Below are positions 47,745 to 61,000 of a DNA stretch of 64,000 nucleotides, piece by piece. Source of the stretch: Symbiodinium natans (Eukaryota > Sar > Dinophyceae > Suessiales > Symbiodiniaceae). The translations under genes were made by a program, and so were the position numbers. How positions within the stretch are numbered: position 1 is the first letter of the stretch; every line of letters starts with the position of its first letter. The stretch covers positions 600,001 to 664,000 of the forward strand of contig CAJNDS010002179.1 in the NCBI GenBank assembly GCA_905221605.1, read 5' to 3'. Under the pieces are notes generated by a model, which did not search any database, was not told the origin of the DNA, and was given only the letters and a program-made list of their open reading frames with translations.

Positions 47745-47835
47745 CGGGTCCGTATGTGGTCCAAGGCTTGAAAGAGACGCATCACCTCGATACACCTGGC
47801 GCAGGTTTGACGGCTCAGGGCCTGACAAGTTTTTC
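47745..47835 (-). CDS. Candidate exon with Cys motif
   Basis: Reads CQALSRQTCARCIEVMRLFQ then ALDHIRTRG; G/C-ending codons. The larger open frame to 47917 has weaker bias. Confidence 0.38.
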
Positions 47836-47869
47836 CCGAGACCCATTGTCTGGGTTCAGAGACTTTCGT

Positions 47870-48410
47870 GAAAAAGGAAGGGGAGGGCAACCCTGCAGCG
47901 TTTTGCATCCATTGCACATCCGACCAGCGCCCCTTTCACTCCCATTAGATGAAAAAAATAACATAAAACGTAGCCCTTCCGAACCCACGGCCGAAAGCAG
48001 GTTCCAGGGCCCATGGTCCGAAGTATCTTGGTGCCATTGTGATTGCCCCTGTTGAATTCAGAGCTGTGACGGTCCTGTGCCCCTCCCAAGGGTGCAGTTT
48101 GGGGTCTCGGTTTAGGGTGTAACCATGTTTAACCTGAAATCAGGACCCCGCCCACCTCCTGATATTAAATACTCCCAGTATGTTGTCTATTGTTGCGCGT
48201 TGGCGATTTTTAGATTTAGGGGATGCTAGCCAGTAATGTTGCTGTGATGTGCGGAATGTTGTCCAGCCGTCATATTCTCGTTTGCCTACTAATTACACCA
48301 CGCCAGGCTAATGAATCGTTCTTGCAGAAATGGAAGAGGACATTCAACGCCCCCTCCTCCCCTGTGCAAATGCCCCCATGGTCAACAAGTGCGATGACCT
48401 TATCGCCCTT
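47870..48410 (-). CDS. Two open stretches, unrecognised
   Basis: 48270-48410 reads GDKVIALVDHGGICTGEEGA, LNVLFHFCKNDSLAWRG; 47870-48085 reads GAQDRHSSEFNRGNHNGTKI. Possibly tail exons of the channel gene; unproven. Confidence 0.27.
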
Positions 48411-48604
48411 CTTAGTTGTCCAGTACCTAGGGGAACTAAAGGTTAGCCTTTGGGATTCTAAGGGCATTCTATAACCCCAAAAAGGTTGAAGGTTGCCTAC
48501 TCTACTACTAAGCCTTCTGGTAATTGCCTGTTTCGGGGGCTCCTGATGTGGTTGGGGTGCATAAGGGGTACAGTACCTGTATTTTTGGGAAATACCTATA
48601 CCTC

Positions 48605-48715
48605 ACCTCACTCGAATCATGCTCCAAAGACACACGATGGTGCACAACTGTAAGGTATGTCTTGAAGTAAGAAGAGTGACGAGCTCAAACATACTCGTGT
48701 CCCCAAAGACCGAGC
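48605..48715 (-). CDS. Candidate exon after the EF-hands
   Basis: Reads SVFGDTSMFELVTLLTSRHT then LQLCTIVCLWSMIRVR and stops. It could be a later channel exon, since family members continue with a D(M)--L stretch here, but the match is loose. Confidence 0.35.
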
Positions 48716-48975
48716 TTACACTCAATTCCGCACTAGATGCGGGTTCCCCTAACCTTGGGATGTTCCCCCCTATACTAACAGTCCTTCATCGGGATTTTTG
48801 TACCGGCGACTACAATCCCTATTGAGGACTGCTAGTATCAGGGGGAACATCCCAACCCTAAACCCTAAACCCTAAACCCTAAACCCTAAACCCTAAACCC
48901 TAAACCCTAAACCCTAAACCCTAAACCCTAAACCCTAAACCCTAAACCCAGAACAAAACCTTCGCTGGTGCAGGC

Positions 48976-49032
48976 CTTGCTCCACCCTTCAAACGTAGCG
49001 TGCCCAGCAAAAATTCAGGCAGGCCAATCGTC
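48976..49032 (-). CDS. Channel exon, EF-hand 2 second half (57 bp)
   Basis: Acceptor CTCAAG; reads TIGLPEFLLGTLRLKGGA; GC donor. Splicing completes the loop D-S-S-H-D-G-T-I-G-L-P-E. EF--G--RLKG is the usual sequence after the second EF-hand in dinoflagellate channels. Bracketed by CCCTAAA (48856-48950) and TTTAGGG (49057-49140). Confidence 0.85.
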
Positions 49033-52000
49033 CTTGAGTTCAACTGCAATGAAGAAGGGTTTAGGGTTTAGGGTTTAGGGTTTAGGGTTTAGGGTCTAGC
49101 GTTTAGGGTTTAGGTTTAGGGTTCAGGGTTCAGGGTTTAGGGTTCTCAAACCACAGCAACGTCTGGCTATACAGGGATGGTTGAGGGTGGGTTAGGATTT
49201 TGTTTTAGCTTCGGTCGTCATGCTCGACAGGATTGGCATTGCGCATTACCGTAGTGCTTTTGTCATCTCTCGTCAATCTTTGCAGCCATGTCGGCAGCGT
49301 TTGGGGCTGTGGTAGTTTCGAGGGTTTGGGGCCAGTTCACCCTATACCAACAATCCTAAACCCTAAACCTTAGGGTGCAGGGAGGGCTCGAACCTTTCGT
49401 ACAGAAAGGTGTTCTTATAGCAATGGCGTGAGACCTAAACCTTGTGCGGGGCGCTCTTAGGAAGCTGAACCCTGAACCTGAACCCTGGTAGCCCCATGGT
49501 CTTTTAATATGGGCTCTTGAAAGGGGACACCTTGCATACGCCTTATAATCCTATGCAGCCCAACGGGCCATACATCAAAACCGCTTAAAGCAGGGTAGGG
49601 AGCACATGAGTTTCCCCTCAGGCCTTCGGCAAACCACGCAGGCTACGAAAACCGCGCCAAAATGGGTGTTTGCGGATTTCGGGTTAGGGTTTAGGGCTTA
49701 GGGCTTAGGGCTTAGGGCTTAGGGCTTAGGGCTTAGGGCTTAGGGCTTAGGGCTTACTTAGGGCTTAGGGTTCAGGTTTAGGGTTGCTTGAGGATATCGA
49801 CGGCCAAGCGGCCCATCGTGAGATGAGTCGAGCAGGTCAAACATGAGTCCAACCTTGGTGACTTCCCAGGCTGCGGGTGCAGGTTCCCAGTCTCTACTAT
49901 TTGCTCAAGAACCCCCCCACGCACAACAAAGCAAATGCATTTTCCTTGTCAAGGTAATATAGGGACTATTACCTTCTATTTTGGGAGGGGTTCTTAAGCA
50001 GGTCTCGATTCCACATACTTAGTGGTGTTTAGGGTTGTGATGGGGTTGAGTCCCCCACAACTACCGCAGATAGCGACTCGCATCCATCGGCTCCCCCTAA
50101 ACCTCACTACGACGACGAGGTTGCGAAAAAAAAAACGGACACAAGGACTAAACAAAAACAACGCAAGGTTAACAAAACAAAGAGAGATGCCCTGCTTATG
50201 CCCCCATTTGTAGGCTCGCAACATCTGACATGTCCAAGCCCTGCCCTCCGAAGTAGGCCATCACTCGCTCGTTCTTCATGTACCTGGGCGCCGAGGGTTT
50301 CTAGGGCTTAGGGTTTCTACCGTTTAGGGAATGCGGTTCAAGGTTGCCCATGTCGGATAGCTTCGTAAGACAGCCGGAATCCGCGAAACCTGGCAAGACG
50401 GCACTCCAACCCCAAAAAACTGCCGCTCGCTATGTTGAACCCCAGATGCCTCATGATGCCGCAGAATTCCTGCAGCCCGAAAAAACCCCTGCCTTGTCCC
50501 CCCACCCCCGACCCCTCAGCGCTGTTCTTTTTCTAACCCCTGAATTGACCCGAGTCGGGCCAAGTGGCAAAGACAGCTCTGCACGAGTCACGACCCCGTT
50601 CCCATCCACGTCGACCTCGTCGAAAAGGTCGCGCATGTCCTGGAGAGGACTTGCGGTTTATGGTTTAGGGTTTAGGTTTAGGGCATAGTCTTTCCTTTGC
50701 TATCCCGGTGGGCATCCCCAGCGGGTTCATCAAACTGCCTTTCACAACAGCGGGCTGAAACTGCCTTTCACAACAAGAAGCCCCACATACTGTTGCGAAG
50801 TCGGCAGAAAGAGAAGCAAGAGAAGGGTCCCAGGCACGATGGTATTCGAGCAGGAACGAAGTACTCTGATGGCGCTCTTTGGTCGACTCCCTCAATTTCA
50901 GCCCATTCTGGCGTAATGTTAACCTGGCATTGACATTCACACACCGAACATAAACAAACAGCTGGCGGACAATTCTAAACCGAATCAATAACAAAATAAA
51001 AAACCCCAAGGAACAACAACGGCAGAAGATGACAGAAGAGACCCTGCCCAACCTAAGTTTGCTTCAGCAGGGACTTTCCGCAAGAGGATTGCTTAAAGTA
51101 TGCAGCTACAGAGTGGTTTGTGGGTTCGTTAAGCCTTCATTCAGGGTTTCCTGTCTAGAAAGGCCAGCCCTTTTAAACACAGGGCCCCAGCAAGCAAGAC
51201 CACAGCCCCTTTAACAGCTAAACCCTCCACAATGTCATTGTCGGCACGATTGAATCAATCCCTTGTAGGGGATGGGGTGGGTTTTTGGAAGTGAACATTC
51301 TAGTACGAGATCCGATCATCTGCAGAACTCGCCTGATGATGGCGCACACTTAACGATGAAGTTTACATGGAGGGAGTTAATAGATGGATGACATCGAAAA
51401 TCCGCCCCTTGACCATCCCAGTGCACCCTAAAACCCTTTGTGGAACCCAAACTCAGACATGCTGCACCCTGAGCCCTGAGCCCTGAACCCTAAGTCCTCA
51501 ACCCAACATCTTCTCGTGAAACCCTAAACCCTAAACCCTAAACAGGCTTCTAGGAAATGCGCAGCCGCGTCCTTTAGGAATGCGTCGATCTTGGCCAACT
51601 CTGCCTGACATCGGACCAAAGAGCATGGAACACCGACTCTCACACTGGCACGCCCTAAACCCTAAACCCTAAACCCTAAACCCTAAACCCTAAACCCTAA
51701 ACCCTAAACCCTAAACCCTAAACCCTAAACCCTAAACCCTAAACCCTAAACCCTAAACCCAAACCCTAAACCCTAAACCCTAAACCCTAACATGGTCAGA
51801 TCTGCACGTGAGAAAGAAGTGCCTCAGAGTACCGGCTCCCACTGTCGAACCCGAGATCTCCGTCTTTGTTTCCTACTTTAAGGTACCGGAAGTCCCTTAG
51901 CTTGGGGACCAAATGTACCCTAAAGTTGGGGTCACATCCCCTCTACGACTATCATTCCTATGAAAGTGTATGAACCCTAAACCCTTTTAGGGCTTATAAT

Positions 52001-55000
52001 TTATATATATATATATGCACCCTAAACCCTCGGGTCATGATAGCTATTTTTGCGGCTTTGGATTTTGGTTGGGTTTTAGGTTTAGGGCTTTTTTCCACCC
52101 GCCCAACACTGGTATTGCTTAGGTCTAGGGCCCCGGCCTGAATCAAAAGGTCTCGGTCTTTGATCTGTAAAGCCATCTCGACGAACAGCGCAGACAGGAC
52201 GTTCATGATACAGAGCACAATCAGCAAAACCTGAAGGGCATCGATCCACTCGCTACTTACGTTGGCGCACGCTTCTTCCGCATTTTGTGAAAGCAGGCCA
52301 TACGTGTCTAATTACCTTTTTGTGTTCATATGGCCTCTCCCGATTAAATGGACGTGACAAGCCGCAAGATACGTGCACAACTGTCCGCAGACATGCAATT
52401 CGCCCGCAGCCCAGTACGAATTGGGCTGTCTAATCAGGAGAGCAGCGTAGAAAACAAAGGCAGCAAAGTAGATGTAGTTCATGTTCATGAGAGGCTTGGC
52501 GATCTGGTACCTTGCGCTCAACTGGAAAATCCATGCCCCCCAACTGCAGGAAACGATCTCGTTTGGTCCCTTTCCCAGGCGCGACTTACTTTGCTAGCTT
52601 GGGCCACCCCTTTTCTGACCTGAACTGCACTAGCCGGAACAGACATGTCAACTCAACCACATGAGCCCAGACACAGAACCCTAAACCCTAAACCCTTTTT
52701 TTGCAACTGGGCTTGTGGGCTAGCCAGATCTGAGCTCTCAGTCATCACCCTAAACCCTAAACCCTAAACCCAAAACCCTGATTCTCCGAACAGTGGCAGT
52801 TTTCCAGAGCATTTGATGGGTGTTCTATGGGAGAGCCTTGCACCTTCTCATCCTGGTCAAACAGGCCAAACTTCTTGACCCCGCGAGCTCTGCCGAGAAC
52901 TAAACCCTAAGCCCTTTAGGGTTCAGGGTTTGGGGTAAGCAAGGAAGCTCCCCCTTATACTGACAGTCCTTAGTACGGAGCAAAATAGGGAGTACTATAA
53001 TCCCTATAAGGAGACGTTAGTAGAAAGAGGAGCATCCCAACTCGAGATGCTCAAACCGGCTGATCCCGTGTCCAGGGTCACTTAACTCAGAGACCGGTCT
53101 AGGTGTCCTCCAGGTTGTAGGATGTTACCGTAACATCGCTATATTCTATTGCATAATTACATTTTTGGTAGATTATGATATTATTCTATTGGTATATATG
53201 ATTATGTTATCGTAATATGATACAATACTTTTCAACGACTATATGACTAACTAGTTCATTCTTGAGAAACATTCGGAGTCAAGTGACGAAATGCTTTCAG
53301 TTTGGGCCCCCGATGTGCTTGGATTGAACTAGGCGACTTGGGGTTCTTTTTTGGGGGTCCCGATATAGGGTTTAGGACTTCTGCAGCACCATCTCCGAAG
53401 AGCGAATATCGAGCAGGTTTAGGGTTTAGTGCTTAGGATTTAAGGGTCCCGATACAGTACGGCTGGACACCCCCAAGCGGACCCTAATTTTGAGAGCACT
53501 GCCCTGATGTTCGGGCCCATTGGGCTGAAGCTACGAGGCCCTGGGGGTTTCTAGGGGTTGAAGACAAGCCGCCAGTCGAGACCACCTTGGATGAAGGCAG
53601 GGCACTTGCGCAATCGCGACATCCGAACATGTTTGCAACCATCCTGTCAAGTACTGTTGGTTTTTTGCTTTAAAATTTAAATTTGTGAATTCAGAAACTG
53701 AAACAGAAATGAAAAGTGAAAACTGTTAATCATAGATGGCAACTCAACCTTTCAGTCCGGCAATCCTGAACCGCAGGACTGCCATCTCCCAGCACTAAGC
53801 CTTCTCAAACCAGCCCTGCTTGAAGGTTCATGGGTAGTTGGAAGTAGGGTTATAAGCACCCCAAATGGGGCTATAGGTATAGTTTCCATACTTTGAAGCC
53901 TACTTATAGCTACCCATGAACCTCCAAGTATAAACCCTTTCTGCACACATGCTTGAGGCGTCGGCAGGAAATGTCACATAGAACTATAAACCCTATTACC
54001 AGACCCAAAAGTCACCTAGCAGCGAAAAGGGTGCCTTCTCTTGGCTTCAAGGGGCTTAGAAGGAAACCTAACCCCCCCCCCCCCCCCTCCCCCCCCCCCC
54101 CCCCTCAAAAAAAAACGGGGAATAAGGGGGCCTTACTCCGGGTCCTGGATAAACCACAATCCCTAAACCCTAAACCCCAAATAACCGCCAACCCTGAATT
54201 GGGTGCCCCTATCCGCAGCCCCGGTGCCCGTGACCGCCATCATCAGGGAGAGCATGGAGCGGAGCCTTCGTTGACTTGCTTCTCCCATACCCAAGGGAAA
54301 ATATTTTAAACTTTAATAATCCTACTAAATATAACAAGGAACACGAAGTGTTTCTTGTGTTCAACTATTGGCCAAGCAAGTTGACTTGAACATAGCTACG
54401 ACCGCGTTGGGTGGGGAAAAGGACTGCGAAGGGTCTAAACCCGAAACCCTCAACCCTAAATTTAAACCCAATTGAACTTCGGGCCTGGCAGCTCTAGGCT
54501 TCATGGGCCTTCATGGGACTTTTTCAAACTCGAAACTCTACACCCTGAGAGTTTAGGGTGTAGAGTCTAGGGACCCTAAACCCTGACCCGTTTTCAATTG
54601 GGTCTTGGGGGGAGCTTTGGGACCTTTACGCCGAGAGGCAGGGAGTCAAAGTGCACCGTCAGTTGCTGTCGCAAGCCAGCGGCTGACAGAAGGTTGGTTT
54701 GGTAGGCCCCGGCAAGCTCCTCACCTCCTCAAGGTTTAGGGTTGGGGTTTAGGGTTTCGGGTTTCTGCTGCAGTTTAGGGTTTAGGGTCTCTGCTGCAGT
54801 TTTTTGCTTAGGGTTTACGTGTATCCGATCCCCCCCCCCCACACCCAGAATAAGGACCACGGCTTTGCACGCTGCCTGTTTCGTTGATTATACATGTAGC
54901 GTTAGGACATCATGTAACCAGAATAAGAGGAGACTTTGTTATTGGCTTCTGTGCTGCCGGGCTTTTTTTGACCCGCTGAGTCAGCTAGGCACCGGCAGGG

Positions 55001-58000
55001 GTTAGGCCGTTGAAGGTTTTTGGGCTCAGGGGCTGCGGGTTCGGTATAAGGGCGCAAGACGACAACGGCACGTCGCGGACATGACCGCAAAGAAGATGGC
55101 CGGCGGTTCCGGAAATCTGGCCAAGAACTTCAATGCAGGGAAAGAGCAAAGAGCGAGAGAAAGAGGGAGAGGCACAGAGCGAGAGGGACAGAGAGACAGA
55201 GACCACAAAGACAGACACTAACAGCGAGAGAGAGTGAGTGAGAGAGAAGTTGAACATTTCTAAGACCAACCCTTCGGGTCGACCCTCGAAACCCTACTGG
55301 TACCAGCCCACGGTCCTCCAGCTACGCTGACCACATTTATGGTCGGGTCTGGTGGATTCGGATCCCGAAAGTACCTTGCGCCAGGGTTGCAGGGCTTTGG
55401 AGCAGGGGCCACCCAGCTTTTGGGGCGGCCCTGCGTGCCGAATGACAGAATGCCTGGGCCGCCCTCTCTACTCCCTCAAGCGTAACTCCGCATTTTGAAT
55501 TCGGGTAATTGGGGTGTGCAGAAATCTGGATTGCCAAAGAGGCTGCGTTCGGGTGGGTCTGCCCCTCACACCTTCAAATATGACTCTTTATTCTTGAGGA
55601 CTCTGTTTACCCCTGTGAAGTTTTATCGCCGCTTGCACGAGGCAAGGTCTGAAAAGCACTGGATGAACAGGCAGCGGTTTAGGGTTTTTTTGCCACCCGC
55701 TTGGCTGACCTCTCGGACACTCTGCAGGGAACTGGCGATACATGTGGTTTAGGGTTTAGGGTTCATGTTCAAGACCCCAAGCAATCTGTTGGAGCCGATT
55801 CATTTTTGGGGTTTGTCTTTGGGTAGCGGATCTTTTTTGGTCGGGAGTAGAGCAGCAATTATTTGCATTCTCTCCTCAGGTTCTGAGAACTTCAAGCCTT
55901 CTTCGTCTTCACAGCTCGGGGTCGGCGAGCTAAAGCAAAATAACAACCCCTCAACTTAGGGTTTAGGGTTTAGGGTTTAGGGTTCAGGGTTGCACGAAGG
56001 CTCAAAAAGGTGCATGGGCAGCAGCAACAACCTTGCAAGGAGTTAACCAGATTTCCCCAGCCCCTGAACCTGAAAGGCCCCTAAACCCTAAACCCTAAAC
56101 CCTAAACCCTAAACCCTAAACCCTAAACCCTAAACCACCCCAGGCCTGAATCCATCACCCTTAACCTCCTGAAGCCCAAAACCCTTACGCGCAGGGCACG
56201 TTGAGGCGCCCTGCGTGCACAAGATCGCAAACCTTCGATGGGAGGAAAACGGTTTAGGTAGGATTTAGGGTGTAGGGTTTAAGGTTTAGGGTTTAGGGTT
56301 TGAGGCATGAGGGGCTCGGGCGCACAGGTGTTTTTTTTGACTGAGGGTGGCGGCTCAAACAAGTTGCATTCTGAAAAAAGCAAGCCTGTGGCGGTCGCCT
56401 GCTGTCGGTCGAAACTGCAGGCAAACTACTTCACACTCCCTGCCGCGGGAAGTATGACTTTAAGCAGGCTTTGGGTAGATGGTGTTTAAGCTTGGGGTTC
56501 TCTTCGATTTTTTTCGGATGAATCCACTTTTGGGGACAGGGTCTCGGGGGCGTGTTCAAGATTTCCAGGGCTTGTCCTGAAGCCCGCCAAATTTCCCGTG
56601 CAGCCAGGCAACACGTACGTGACGGTCATGAGCAAGGTGCACGCCCAAATCAGGGACATCAGGGAGTTGAAGATGCAAACCTTGCCATATGTAATAGAAC
56701 TTCTCTGCCACGAAAGTGTGCTGAGGCGCTGAACTTCCTGCACGGTTGCAGAAGCAAACCTTCCCAATCGAGCGCCCAATGGCTTAAGCTGCTGTGTTGC
56801 CTTCTATGTGCAGCGGAGTGACAACCATCATCCGAAGCTCGCGGAAGAAGTGGAAAAGTCTGATTACTCGCCTCATCGTGTCTGGGCATACTCAGTGAAC
56901 GAATATGCATAGGAGCCGTCAGAGGTCGAGGGAAGGGCACATCCGCTGATCTTCTCATACTTGTACAGCGCCACTTCGGGTGGCAGGCTTGCTAGGAGTC
57001 GCCCCTAAACCCTAAACCCTCAACCCTAAACCCTAATGCCCTAAACCCTAAACCCTAAACCCTAAACCCTAATGCCCCTGTCAGCTCTGCACCATGATTC
57101 CAGGAGTTTATGTCCTCCACCATATGTCCTGCACCAACAGGTCCCCGCCCACACCAGAAGTGCAAACAAGAGGCAGCGTCCGGACCTTGCGAAGGCTCGG
57201 GGCATTCGGGGGTTTTCGCAATTAGGGGGTAAAATTAGGGGTACATAACCTAAGCCCTTAACCCTTAACCTACTATTTGGGCGACTATACTAGGGGTCCC
57301 TTGTTTTCATACAACCCGCAATTCTTTGTTAGGGGTGCTTCGGTGGCACCAGTGGTGCTGAGGCCAACATGTGGTATCTACGACATCGGGTATATTCCTT
57401 ATTTAGGGAATTATGCCTTAAATCATAAGATTAAGGACCCCTCAATAGATTAAGGTAATACTCCTTGCTAATGGTGAATCGTGCTCTTTGGACCCCACTA
57501 GAAGGTGACCAAGGTGAATTGAGCAATATAGGAGCCTTAATAATTTTAGACAGGGTTTTGGGCATCATTATAGGTACAATGACAAAGGGACCATAAGGGA
57601 ATACCATTAGTATTTGTTTCCGACCGCTATAGTACTACGATTGGGACTTTGTGCTTGTCGGTGGGTTCTTGAAGGGGATCCCGGAGCCGCGAGGGCAGGT
57701 TTCGGGGCTTAGGGGTTTAGAGGTTTAGGGTTTAGGATTTAGGGTTTACCAAGAGGGAAATATTGGGCCACATTAAAGCCCCGAAGCCCGCTTGGAGGCT
57801 CGCGGGTCGTCATAAGTAGGGTTCTAAGTATGGTAACTATACTTTAGGGTACTTCTAACCCTACTTATAACTATCCCTAAACCCTAAACCCTATACCCTA
57901 CACCCTAAACCCTAAACCCTACACCCTAAACCCTAAACCCTAAAACCCTAAACCCTAACCCGGAAGCCTAGGGCTGAGGGGTTCAGGGCCCTTAAGGCCC

Positions 58001-61000
58001 AGGCCAAGCGCAGGATCCGAATCGCGCCTTGCGAGTCAGGGTTTAGGGTTTAGGGTTTAGGGTTTAGGGTTTAGGGTTTAGGGTTTAGGGTTTAGGGTTT
58101 CGGTTTGGGCTTGGGGTTCGCAGCTCGGCTCTCAGAAACCAAGAATGTAAACACGTCCACCACAGAAGTTGCACCACTACCACCGCTACTGCCACTGCTA
58201 CGACGACGACAACGACGACGACTACTTCTCCTACTCCTACTCAAGAGCCCAGGTTAGGATTATTTAGACCTAGGTAGGAGGAGGGCACCCTAAGAGTTTC
58301 CACGTCCACGTCCACTCTTTAGCTCTTTCGCGAGAGGCGGTGGCATGCCTGAGGGGTTCTCTATAGGCCTTTCTTTGCTTAGGGTTTAGGGTTTAGGGTT
58401 TAGGGTTTGAGGCTTAGAGTTTAGGGTTTAGGGTTTAGGGTTTGAGGTTTGAGGTTTAGGGTTTAGGGTTTAGGGTTTAGGGGCTTCGCAAGGCTTCTTG
58501 CTTTGTACTTGGAGGCCTTTAGGTCCCGAGACAGTTGAAATACCCCCCAGCCCCAAGAAAATGCCGAGGCAAACATGGAGATCCTGTGATGACAGAATCC
58601 AGCTCCCCTCTGACCGTACGGCTGTTCCCAGTGTCGAGCGAGACCCTTCAAGTCACCCAGGATCACCCTATAAACCCTATAAACCCTATAAACCCTGCAA
58701 ACCCTACAAACCCTATCAACCCTACAAACCCTACAAACCCTATAAACCCTATAAACCCTAAGGACTGTATAAGGTGTATATATATATAGAGGGTATGTAG
58801 GGGAATAAGACTCTCCTTTTACAATCAACCTCAATCCCTCACCCAAACCTGCGACCTCGGGTTTAGGGTTGATGGTGTGGGGTTGGGGGGTTGCTTCAGA
58901 ACTCCCCCCCCCCCCCCCCCCGCAAAAAAACAAAACAAAGAGAGAGATAACAATCCCTATCTTGGCCTGAGGGGGGAGGGGGTTCTTAAGCAAAGAATAC
59001 TCGAGACCCTTGGTGCTGTCTGAAAACTCTTGTCAAGTTGAACGCTGTTGTGGCCCAGGATAAAGCCAATGGGCATTTACTGAAGAACATGGAGGATGTG
59101 AAAGTTTCGGGGACAAGGGCCTACTCTCCTAGCCCTAAACCCTAAACCCTAAACCCTAAACCCTAAACCCTAAACCCTATTCAGGGCGCTTGCAAAAGTC
59201 TTTGTTCCCGTCAGGCCACGCACGCCGCCCACAGAGCTGCTCTCGAGGAGGATCTCGGCTCCCTGCCGAGGAGCCAGGATGCCCCCAAGCAGGGCTTAGG
59301 GTTTAGGGTTTAGGGTTTAGGGTTCAGGGTTCAGGGTTTAGGGTTGAGGGCTCAGGGTTCAGGGTTCAGGGTTTGGGGTGTAGCGTGTTTTTGCGCAAAG
59401 ACGCGCAAAAACACGTCGTACACCTACCAGGGCTCGGTGGCCCATTCAAGTGAGGGTACCCTTTTCGGGGTTGGTTGCTTTAAGAAGGAACCCAGAACCC
59501 AAAAGAGGGCAAAAGGGCACCACTGGCCTATGCAAGAACCAGCCGCAGACACAGAAGCCTCCAAAAAAAAAAAGGCTGTAAACAAATTCCTGATCCTGTG
59601 CTTTGCAGAGAGACCAATACCCCTTTGTTTGAGGAATATACCTTAAACTATGTAGGGGGCTTCGAATCTGATTTGAGGTATATTCCTCATTTCAGGGGTA
59701 TTGGGCGCTCAGGGTTTGGGGTAAGGCTGGCAGTTGAGTTCTCACGCTTGGCAGACAAGCAGGGGTGACTCATTCTGTGCTATAACTCACTACACTCTTT
59801 CTGGGGTAGAACCACACTACACTGAGAAAGAGCTTCGTCTTGGAGTTCTGTCGGGCGGCCTACACCGCATCGGGATTTTTGGCGGTGCCCTCTACACGGA
59901 ACAGCGGTCCATGGCCGCTCCTGGCTCATGACCAAGAAGGTGTCGAACAGGTTCCACACCTGGCTGCCAGGATGTCAAACAAGATTCGATCCGACTGGCT
60001 TGGGTCGCGCGACTGTGCTGCAACCACTGCAGGAACAGCTAGAATAAAACAGGCTGTGCTGTAGTTTGGCGCTGTCATTCCAAACTCATGCGGCTTCACC
60101 TGCCTCACACAGATACAGACACACTGACGCAGCAAAGCAAAAACCATTTTTGGGCCCCAACAACCCTAAACCCCAAAACCTATATATACACCCTAAACTC
60201 TAAACCCAGCCAAGCCCTCAAACTCCCACAAATCCCTCAAAGCCGCATCAATCCAGGAGCCTGGTCTTCGCCCCGGAGGAAGTCGCCACGGAAAGCCAAG
60301 AGCTGGTGGAAGTCAGGGAGTCAGGGACGAAACGCTAAACCCTAAACCAAATTCAGGGCTTAGGGTTTAGGGTTGAGGGTTCGACCCTCACGCTAGCAGA
60401 CACAGGCAAGGCTCCGGTAGGTTCAACGCTGGAAAGGACACATTGGCCCGTGACGCATTAATTCCCAGGGCAAGCTCTTAAGACTCAAGCAGGAGAGGGG
60501 TGTGGATCCTTATGTTTCTGAGGGTACTTAGCAACACCAAGGAGGAACAGAGCGTCAGACATCACCCATTCCCATAACCTGCAAATTTCAGTGCCAATAC
60601 CTGACAGTCAACAGGTGCGGTGAGATGGGGGGTTTTCCGAAATTAGGGGTACCTTATTGGAGTCCTTATTTATAAGGGAATCCTACTATTTGGGGACTAT
60701 ATGAGGGGGTCCCTTCTTTTCGTAAACCCCACATTCCCCCCGTGCCTTCACAATGAGTTCCACCGAGAAGATGGCTAAGAAGGCATAGTTGAGAGCTGTA
60801 AACCTGGTGCTTTTCAGATGTACTCTAAGCTCATAGACCACCACTTGATTAAAAACCACCCAACAATGGAAAAAAAAAAACGCTTCCTTGTTAGGGCAAT
60901 ATAGGGATTGTCATTCTTTGCTTCTTGGGGGTTCCTAAGGAAACAGTGGCACCAACCCTCCAACCTTAATCCTAAGCCCTAAACCCTAAACCCACCAAGC

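Noticed and set aside
49273-49305. ADMAAKIDE as a channel tail exon
   Set aside because: Its position between the two halves of EF-hand 2 rules it out, since those halves join directly.
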